The notes under the pieces: model-generated
What the model saw: only the letters and a program-made list of their open reading frames with translations
Databases searched by the model: none
What the model was told of the DNA's origin: nothing
Source: Rugalucina vietnamica
Taxonomy: Eukaryota; Mollusca; Bivalvia; Lucinida; Lucinidae
Length of the DNA: 64,000 nt
Assembly (NCBI GenBank): GCA_964017185.1
Contig: OZ024870.1
Span: 33,007,621-33,071,620, forward strand
Reading direction: 5' to 3'
Position numbers and translations under genes: made by a program
Shown: piece after piece, positions 56,330 through 64,000 of the stretch
How positions within the stretch are numbered: position 1 is the first letter of the stretch
Layout of the letters: each line of letters opens with the position of its first letter

Positions 56330-57610
56330 TATCTCCCTCCATCACTAATTTATCTACGAACGACGCTGATTTTCTGGCATCACCGCCTTGTTATATTTGG
56401 TTTGCTGGTTCTAAAGTCTTTTGATTATTTCTACAACTTCCTACAACCTGTCCGAGGAAAATCGAAAACATCAAGTCTAAATACACCCAGTAACTCATGG
56501 CCATTAAAAGTGATTACTGATTCATATCACACTGATGGGATGGAATTATACGAGATCTATCAAGCAATATTTCCTGACACAATGGTGCATCAATACCTGA
56601 TAAGGAATTGCGAAAAAACTCTTCCCGGTTATAAGAGAGGCACGCGTATAAATCTTGATTAAAACTATTAGGTGAACAGTTCGAATAGGAGCACGACAAA
56701 AAAAACCTTTCTGTCCTGTAAAAACAATAAGCGCTATTATCATGATTAACAAAATCGTCATGGTGAGCGTGTCCAGTGAGGCCTGATGCCAAACGTGCAC
56801 TACGTTACGAAAAGTCATTTCATCAGACATCATAAAGTGTAAGGAAATTGTCTCTAAAGCATGCACTGATTGACGCGTGGTCATTCTTTTCAGACGTTGT
56901 CAATAACGGGGCCCTTTGGAGTAACGTTTATAAGATAATACATTTTCGTCATGACGTTTGAAAGCCGTTAAACTATATTTGCTTCGATTTTGTTGTTTTG
57001 ATATCTCCTTTCCTGGTGTGTTCTGTAGTTTTGGTGCGGTAGGCATAGAATTGACGTATGTGAGAAACGTTTTAAAGACAGAATTGCAAAGAATATAAAT
57101 CGACGAATACGAATTTAGAATACTGGGTTGCTATGATTGATCATTCTGTTTAGCGCTTTTAACGTTTTATCTCAATTTTTCGACAATAATGATTAAAGCC
57201 TGTTTTCAGAATGAAATATTATGTCATTTGCAAAGCATGCATCAATGTGGAATAACGGGAAGACATTGCCACAAAAAAAATAGGTCGAGATCGACAAAAT
57301 GTCTGAGTAATCATGGCATATATTGCATAGACATACTATGCTGTTTGCTGAATTGTAATTCTTATATTCCTATCGAGGGAAAAGCAACAGAGTAAAAATC
57401 TCTGTTACCAACCATTACAATGGACAACGCTTAAATTATTCATCAATACAATGATCTTAAATTTCTTTTTACAACAAAATGGGAAAATGCCAAAGTGTCA
57501 GATAGGTCAATTAGAAGGTTAGATCATTACTTACTGAAATAGAAAGATTAAACTATTTCCAGCAAATTGAATTTACTACCAGGCCACAATCTAACTCAAT
57601 ATATACAATA
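56330..57610 (+). repeat. Second large duplication, copy 2, first segment
   Basis: Partner of 34260-35450. An open frame of 120 codons (56300-56662) includes HTDGMELYEIYQAIFPDTMV. In the other copy the frame is closed soon after the same words, and no known domain is apparent, so I leave it as non-coding. Confidence 0.75.
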
Positions 57611-58349
57611 TTACCGATTAACTACTGGTTAAAGTTAACCCAAGCTTCACAACTGATTCTTAAGATTACGATATATCATAGCTAGAAGACTAGCTACTAG
57701 TTTGCTATTGTCTGTATTAAAAAATCAGACTCCGGTTAGTCTTAACGAATTATTTTCTTTGATTTAAACTCTGTTCCAATAAACCCTATAATAGTTTGTA
57801 TCTGAGATTTAAAGGATTTGGTTGAGTTTTCAGACAACTAAACTCCACGCATGGACAGGCCACATATTTTCCAGTGGATATTTATTTGGAAATGAAAATC
57901 AAGAGAGGTTGAATCCAAAATTTATACGCCTTAGTCATGCTCTATTATAGAGTATAAATTTATCAACTGCTAAAACGAATGTCACATTAAAGATGCATTT
58001 TATGCACTTTGTGAATGAAATTCCTTTTGATTGTTTACATTGCCAACGCTTATCATTGTTACAGCATGTCCAGTTTGTGTCCATATGCACATGCCTTCGT
58101 TGTATACTGTACTGTAAATCGCTTGAAGCGTCTGCGGCCTGTCTACGGTCAGTTGCCCGCAACGTAATCGCTAGTCCATGGCAAACTGATGTACATTATA
58201 TAGCGTGTTCGCTAAGCAATCAGGAAGTTTTGGGTTCGAACCCCGACAAGTACATTCCTGACATGTTGAAGGCAAATATTTATTCTGACGTAATAAAGGC
58301 AAACCGTTTATATAGTGTGACATTTAAAATCTATTCCGTGAAGTTAACA

Positions 58350-58535
58350 TGCTTTTTTTTTAATTCAGTTTTACGTCCCTTTCAAGGTTATTTCAGCTCA
58401 TATGAGACGGGTCAATTAGTAAGTGGGGCGAAAACAAGCCCCGAGAAAAACCACCTGACACACCCTCAAGCAGAACTTGGCTTGTCTCACATGTGGCCAC
58501 TGGCCAGAGCGGGGCTCGAACCCACACCAGGCACA
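58350..58535 (-). mobile_element. tRNA-derived SINE (same family as 50561)
   Basis: On the plus strand: T run, AATTCAGTTTTACGTCCCTT, GTGGGGCGAAAAC, CAAGCAGAACTTGGCTTGTC, then the tRNA-like head complement GGGGCTCGAACCC. The 181-codon frame at 57993-58538 runs into it and is not a gene. Confidence 0.85.
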
Positions 58536-58641
58536 TGAACATTTAACTTCGTCTTGCAATATACGCTTTTTAACCGCACAACAGCACTGTATAGAGACTA
58601 CCAGATGCAGGAAGTTGATTCCACTGCGAGACGAAGTTACA

Positions 58642-58799
58642 CATTACGAATACATGTCCATGCAATATATGTACAGAAAATGTGAAAATTTTCACTTGGA
58701 GAAAAATAAGAAAATTACGTATACCCTGCGAACCCCATTTTTTTCTATAAAAAGTGGGGTTCAAGGGGGTAAACATTTCACGGACATGTTTTCCTGATG
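58642..58799. mobile_element. Palindromic MITE, copy f, internally deleted
   Basis: Both ends are intact (CATTACGAATACATGTCCAT and CATTTCACGGACATGTTTTC, then CTGATG), but the core palindrome is missing, leaving 158 bp. The flanking base is A on both sides. Confidence 0.85.
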
Positions 58800-58804
58800 A
58801 CGTA

Positions 58805-59065
58805 CAATAATGTATTTATTACCCAAGAGTGCTTTAATTCAGAATGTTTATAGTAGAATATAATCATACTGCCGCGAGGTCCATCGTTAATGTAAACCAT
58901 GTTTGTCTGCATCCATATATTCTTTAGAAATACGCTATTTTGTTGGCTGTCATGTCAAGAATTTCGAAATTGGTGCCATTTATATTCGAATTCTGTAATA
59001 CACAAGGCACACACTTGGGATGAGAAACCATTTTCTGCAATATCAGGTGCTCTAATTATATGGTT
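58805..59065 (+). repeat. Second large duplication, copy 2, middle segment
   Basis: Partner of 37135-37412. It lacks the Harbinger-like element, so that element inserted into copy 1 after the duplication or was lost here. Confidence 0.8.
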
Positions 59066-59117
59066 TTCAAAGGCGTCAGTGTTCCGTATTTTCGAATGCA
59101 AATGTTAATATATGCAT

Positions 59118-59250
59118 GGAAACTAAAGCTTTGACAAGAATTTATGTTATTGATTTACAGCAGATAAAACTAAAGCTTTGCCAGAATATTTCTGTTAATG
59201 AATTACAGCATAAAATCTGAAACTTTTACAAGAATTTCTGTTACTGAATT
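59118..59250 (+). repeat. Three diverged tandem copies of about 50-60 bp
   Basis: ACTAAAGCTTTGACAAGAAT, then ACTAAAGCTTTGCCAGAATA, then CTGAAACTTTTACAAGAATT, each followed by CTGTTA(A/C)TGAATTACAG-type sequence. Confidence 0.75.
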
Positions 59251-59522
59251 ACTACAGAAGATTAAGAGCAAAGATTTTGGGCCTGTGAAATTGGTGTAAT
59301 TTTTCGCCGATTGTCAGCTCACCAGATCCGTTAAGCTCAAGATCGTTAAGCTCAAGATTAAGGTCGTTTTGACATATTGTAAATAATTGTTCCAAGGTTT
59401 GCGTCAGATGAGCGCTTTCAGGAGCAAATGTACTTCCAACTGACAAAATACATTTTTCTGTGTTTGTTTTGGGAATGAGGGAATGTTATGCTTATACATA
59501 AACTTGTATGCACAATTTAATA

Positions 59523-59790
59523 AAGATTATCGTTGTATGTGTAATATTGCGGTTATTGCCAGACAGTATTGCAGCTGATAAACCAGTGTCCAGACATAAT
59601 TATGAGAAGTTTTATGTTGTCAGTTAATGTAAACTACTACAACCAGGATAAATTCAATTAGGTAATTCCATCATGGTAGTATAAATAACTCATCGATGCG
59701 CTAACAACATGATGAATGTACAGATAATATTGAAGCATTTTACGTAAATAACACATGCATAATACGAGAAAAAGAAAAAAAAAATGCCTC
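59523..59790 (+). repeat. Second large duplication, copy 2, later segment
   Basis: Partner of 42170-42475, in the same order and orientation. Confidence 0.85.
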
Positions 59791-60084
59791 GGTAATCGCT
59801 ATTGTAAAACAATTCCATGTCTGTTTAGTTCTGTACATTCAACATGGGGAGGAGGATTCGTAGTTCATTGTACATTTTATTTATTGAGCTGGCCAGTAAA
59901 TCTGGTATTGTGCAATAGTATCGTGTATCGTAATTTGCTAAGAAATTGTTTGACACGCAACATCGCACATCTGTTATTAGACAAATCGTTGAAAGACTAG
60001 AAAGCTCGTATTTGTTTGTGAAGATAGGGTCGTTAGTTGCGACGACCTTTTCTTATCTTTGGGGTTATGAAACAATTAAGAGTG

Positions 60085-60420
60085 TTTGAATAAATATGTT
60101 TTAGGACGTTAAAACGCCTAACCATACATCAGTTATCATTTTGCTTAAAACTGGTTCAAATTTAAACTGATTTATAAAATAAACACATGTATCTTGTATC
60201 TTAACATCATAAACAATATGTATCCATAAATATTTGTTTGCTAAATTGTTTGCTAAAACATTTTGCGAAAGCAACTGTTTCTAGACTGTTATTGAGACAC
60301 CTGTAAGCACAAGAAAAACTAAAAGATGGGATTTTCTTACAATGTCGTTTAACCCGCTCGCGTTAAAACGCTGACAAGGAACCATTACCCCCTTCCCTCC
60401 CTTTAAGACGACGATGCCAT
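60085..60420 (+). repeat. Relic of the U3/U4 unit
   Basis: TATCATTTTGCTTAAAACTG, TTAAACTGATTTATAAAATA and the following sequence resemble 17555-17830 and 23370-23600. A piece of the first array unit therefore also lies inside the second duplication. Confidence 0.65.
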
Positions 60421-60462
60421 TATTCTGTATTCTTGTCACAGAAACGAAAAGTTTCAAACTGT

Positions 60463-61682
60463 TGATCGTTCGTCTCTCACTTATGAGAAAGGCCATGATT
60501 ATTTCTCGAAAAAGGTTCACATGTGTAGGTGAGTTCTTTGATGGCTGACAATGCCTATTGTAGCTCTAAACAGTCGGTTGCAAGTCAATATCATGGAAAT
60601 TGGTCTTGGCTTTGCGTTCTCTGCACTTTCTTTCAGCTTCACAGATTGTCTTACCTTCATAGAGAGCTTCTCCTTTGTTGATGAGACCTTGCAACTTTGA
60701 TCGTTAATGTGAGGTCTGTTCTGATTACCCCATTGGAATATCGAAATCCTTCAGAGAGGCTTTGAGGGTGTCTTTATAGCGTTTCTTCTGGCCACCTTGA
60801 GAGCGCTTTCCCTCCTGTATTTCTCCATAGAAAACTTTCTTTGGAAGTCGCCCATCAGACATTCCTATAACATAGCCAGTCCACCTTAGCTGTGCTAGCT
60901 TTAAGACGACATGCATGCTTTGCATCCCTCCTTTCTTCAGGACCGCTGTGTCTGGAATCTTCTCTTGCCACTTGATATTTAACAGCTTTCTCAAACAGCT
61001 TACTTTTGTTTGAACTGATGTTTTACGTCCCAGTCAACAGCAATGGTCATGTCGGGACGTTGCCTCCATTTTAAGGGACTTTTACCCAACGTTAGGATGT
61101 CATGATACTCAAACACTTCACAAATATAACCACCCAAGTAAGTCAATAAGGTTATATGTGTATGGTTGGTTTAACTAAATCACTTTTCCTGGGCAGGCTC
61201 GGACATGAGCGTTTAACCAGTAATCAGATGGTCGGTCAGTAGATTAGAAGCTTTGTCTGGAACAACAAGCAGCCCATCTATTTCTCCTAGGTCCCAATGG
61301 GCGGGGGCCCATATTCCCACCCGACCACACTTAAACAGCTTACATGTAAGTGAAAATGGTTAAGTCTCTTTGCGTGACGTTGGTACTCTGTCCAGGTCTC
61401 TATGCATACAAGAGGGTTGGCAGTACCTCTGCCTAGTAAACTTTCAACTTGGTGTCAAGCTTGATTCCATTTCGCTCCGAGATATTTGCACGAAGTCTTC
61501 CGAATGCCACACTGGCTTTTGCAATTCTGGCAGTGACCTCATCATCAATGAGCACTGCTCTGGAGAGAGTGCTTCCAAAGTAGGTGAATTTATTAACAAC
61601 TTTCAGTTTTTGCCCATTCACAGTGATGGTTGGTTCATTGTACAGTTTTCCAGGTGCTGGTTGGTGTACAGCCTTTGTGTCT
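60463..61682 (-). pseudogene. 5'-truncated LINE (same family as 4100-6185), split by a SINE
   Basis: On the minus strand: VHQPAPGKL, MNGQKLKVVNKFTYFGSTLS, EVTARIAKASVAFGRLRANI, then after the SINE LLNIKWQEKIPDTAVLKKGG, LRWTGYVIGMSDGRLPKKVF, GKRSQGGQKKRYKDTLKASL. These are the C-terminal residues after the RT domain; the YADD motif is not included. Compared with the 4-kb copy it is truncated further downstream and more diverged in places. Several frameshifts make it inactive. Confidence 0.88.
61004..61332 (-). mobile_element. SINE inserted in the LINE, 11-bp target duplication
   Basis: AAACAGCTTAC flanks both sides (60993-61003 and 61333-61343). The LINE at 4650 shows the uninterrupted site. 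Minus-strand 3' end: TTGACTGGGACGTAAAACAT, then CAGTTCAAACAAA. The head (GTGTGGTCGGGTGGGAATAT) is not clearly tRNA-like. Confidence 0.92.
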
Positions 61683-61844
61683 AAACACTGTTTTTGGTAT
61701 TATTTAATTACGACAACCCATGCCACAGGGGCTCCATTGGGGTGTGCACGATTTTCTTCTAGCAAACTGATAAATATTTCAAGTCACATGTCACTTAGGT
61801 AAAGATATTTTGTTGTATCTGTTATTGATGTGTATTTTAATGAG

Positions 61845-62275
61845 GAAACGAAGTAGTTATTCATGAATCCAACACAATTGATGCAAATCCAAAGGAATGT
61901 TGGCGTGCATTATGCAAAACACTCAGTGTAAGTTTTTTTTATTCTTTCATAAATATGCTTGATTCGGTCTAGGCAATAGTCACTAAATTTCGAAAGTGTT
62001 TTCTGAGTGTTCTGTACAAGGACAAACATACAGATAAAATGTTAATGTGGTGTATGTGTCATGCTATATCATTACTCGACGTGAACTATTCGTTTTCGAA
62101 TATTCCACTGTTTCTCTAGATGACAGAATTATAAACGATTTTAGTCGCAATGCAATGTGTAATAATGTCGTCTGGTAATTGACTACATTTCCCTATACAG
62201 AGGTATAATTTGAATCAATTCCAAGAGAGTGTGTGCTAGTAACTTTACGCACTTAAATATTCTTGTATACCGATA
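61845..62275 (+). repeat. Second large duplication, copy 2, last segment
   Basis: Partner of 43600-44200. Confidence 0.75.
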
Positions 62276-62559
62276 TTTATCCGAGAGTCATACATGTGTG
62301 TGCAATGATGCAATGACTTGGTAAGTTTGTCTCAGTCGGTGGTTGCGAACAAGTATGTTTTTATATTTATCAAGATGCCAATAGAATTATCAGATTATTA
62401 AAGAAAAAAAAGACAATTTATACGAATTGTATTTTTATGTAATTTAGTTTTAATAGAGTGGCAGATAAAAGCTTTGGTCACTATAAAATGACAGTTTGTG
62501 AATTCTTAAATTCCAGTTGTTTTCAAAATCATTGATATTTAGTCCTACTTCCCATTTTC

Positions 62560-62900
62560 CTGCAAGGGTTTTCCTTTAAATGACATTTTAACAGTTTTCC
62601 CCATTCAAATATTTTTTTATTAGTCATTGATGTTTCATGCCAAGTTTCGTTGAAATCGGTTCATCGGGTCTGGAGAAGAAGATTTTGAGCCATATATGGG
62701 CATGGTGGCAATCTTGGTCATGTCACTTGGATTTTATATACAGATTGGCTCCCCCTTTCTATAGATGTTTCATGTAAAATTTGGCTTTGATTGGCCAAGC
62801 GGTTTTAAAGAAGAATATCTCTAAAGATGTGGATGGACTGATGGACGTCGGCTCAACTACCATCTATAATAGTTGGCCTCCCAAGCCCCCCAAATATTTT
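62560..62900 (-). repeat. Bivalve-type dispersed repeat, reverse copy
   Basis: CATGCCAAGTTTCGTTGAAA, CATCGGGTCTGGAGAAGAAG, TGGTGGCAATCTTGGTCATG and CTTTGATTGGCCAAGCGGTT are the complement of words in 49630-50410. Confidence 0.7.
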
Positions 62901-63294
62901 TCTGTTGGCATTTTTGAGTACATTTTGGCATCCATGCCTAATGTGTACCTTAATGTGTAATAATACACGCTAGGGTGGATGCCAAGTCTGAAAATGCCAC
63001 AGAGTCCCAAAAATAGGTCAAAGGTCAACTAAGTGCAAAATTTGAGATATTTCAACATTATGGCATTATCTTATGAAATATTTTCTTCTTTTTTTGTAAA
63101 AAAAGCCCCAAATTACATCTAATGCATTTGTATGATGTAATCAGTTGTTACAACAAAGTAATGCAGATTTAGGTCAAAGGTCACTTTAGTGCAAAAAAAT
63201 GCTTATTTTCATGCCCTTTTACAATTGCCTGTATAAACATAAGTGTCAGTGGTATTCTGATGGGGATAAAGATCTTTTATGTATATTTCGTATC

Positions 63295-64000
63295 AATTGT
63301 GTATAGAATATGATTGTAGCAATCATTTGATATCAATTTCAGCTCTCTGCAGCTTTTGGTTGCTGAGATATTGTCAATTTTATTGGTACACTCCCCTCTA
63401 TTGTCTGTGTTTTTTCTCTTATATCTTGTGGTTTTTCTCTTATATCTTAAGTTTTCTTAATTTTTTGCAACGGTATAGTCAGCTTGGTCATTATATTATT
63501 ACATGTTTATATATTATTGTCATAACAATCATTTGATACCAATTTCAGATCTCTAGGACTTATGGTTGCTGAGATATTAATGTTTCCGTTGGTATACCCC
63601 CTCTATTTTTCTGTGATTTTTATCAAATATTTCAAGTTTTCATCAATATTCAAACAACAAGAAAGTCAAACTATTCATTTATTATCGCATGTTTATAGAA
63701 CATTAACATAGCAATTATTTGATATCAATTTTACCTCTCTAAGACTTTTGGTTGCTAAGTTATAAAACATTTTGTTAGTATACCCCATCCACTTTTCAGT
63801 GGTTTTTCACTAATATTTAAAGTTTTTATCAATATTCGAAAATCAAGAAATTCAGAATGTTTGTTTGTCTCACAACATGGTTATAGAATATTATCCTAGC
63901 AATCATTTGATACCAACTTCAGTTCTCTATAGCTTTTGGTCACTGAGATATTAGCAGTTTTATTGGTTAACCCCCTTCATTTGCCAAGGATTTTCCTCCT
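63295..64000 (+). repeat. Tandem repeat of about 200 bp running off the window
   Basis: AGCAATCATTTGATATCAAT, then TTCAGCTCTCT, GCTTTTGGTTGCTGAGATAT and TACACTCCCCTCTATT recur at about 63318, 63524, 63712 and 63898, with spacing falling from about 206 to 187 bp. Copies are diverged. The array continues past the end. Confidence 0.9.

Noticed and set aside
58150..58260. tRNA gene around GGGTTCGAACCCC
   Set aside because: Only a B-box-like word is present; no acceptor or anticodon stem could be built.
57993..58538. Longest open frame in the window (181 codons)
   Set aside because: It runs into a minus-strand SINE and over tRNA-like B-box sequence; it has no domain and is not shared with the partner duplication.

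Overview
This window looks like AT-rich, repeat-dense, non-coding nuclear DNA of an animal, most likely a bivalve mollusc. The organism call is an inference. It rests on dispersed repeats of a kind I know from bivalve assemblies (a GTCCGTCCGTC-type block followed by a 'light-sensitive' AT-rich body, at about 49.6-50.4, 54.0-54.7 and 62.5-62.9 kb, and a GGCGGGGGACAT-ended repeat at 5.0-5.8 kb), tRNA-derived SINEs with a common GACTGGGACG tail, and decayed LINE reverse transcriptases of invertebrate type. I found no intact host protein gene, no rRNA and no convincing functional tRNA. The longest open frames lie across repeats or are unsupported, so nearly everything annotated here is mobile-element or repeat biology.

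Region 0-3.4 kb holds two well-delimited non-autonomous DNA transposons: 356-1585 with an 8-bp target duplication, and 1879-2879 with TA ends. The second contains a perfect 41-bp-arm hairpin. Region 3.4-28.4 kb is a decayed array of diverged direct copies of a non-coding unit. Copies lie at 3.46-7.13, 7.71-9.58, 9.85-18.5 and 18.7-26.2 kb, with fragments to 28.4 kb and again near 60.1 kb. Because the copies act as empty sites for each other, insertion boundaries can be read directly: a 5'-truncated LINE with an 11-bp duplication, a hAT-like element with an 8-bp duplication, a SINE with a 6-bp duplication, a palindromic MITE with an apparent 1-bp duplication, and two short inserts that carry hammerhead ribozyme sequences. 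The array ends in a 43-bp minisatellite (27.4-28.2 kb).

Region 29.8-30.8 kb carries the longest copy of a retroelement tail, called R1 here, that recurs about ten times; this copy still encodes the C-terminal end of its ORF. Region 30.8-34.1 kb is the most repeat-poor stretch and shows no recognisable gene. Region 34.3-44.2 kb is a second large diverged duplication whose partner lies at 56.2-62.3 kb. Its first copy carries a 3.3-kb element with TTA duplications and CCTAGGCA ends, which holds an array of about 55 exact copies of the palindromic octamer GGATATCC. Its second copy carries another LINE with a nested SINE. Between the two copies (44.4-56.2 kb) are SINEs, a third hammerhead-like sequence, a repeat with an internal tRNA-like sequence in both orientations, a TA-flanked 1-kb transposon and a full-length foldback MITE. 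The window ends inside a tandem repeat of about 200 bp (63.3-64.0 kb).

The observations most worth following are the hammerhead ribozymes (16.8, 21.0 and 46.0 kb, with a degenerate one at 18.55 kb), the GGATATCC octamer array, and the palindromic MITE with a single-base target duplication.
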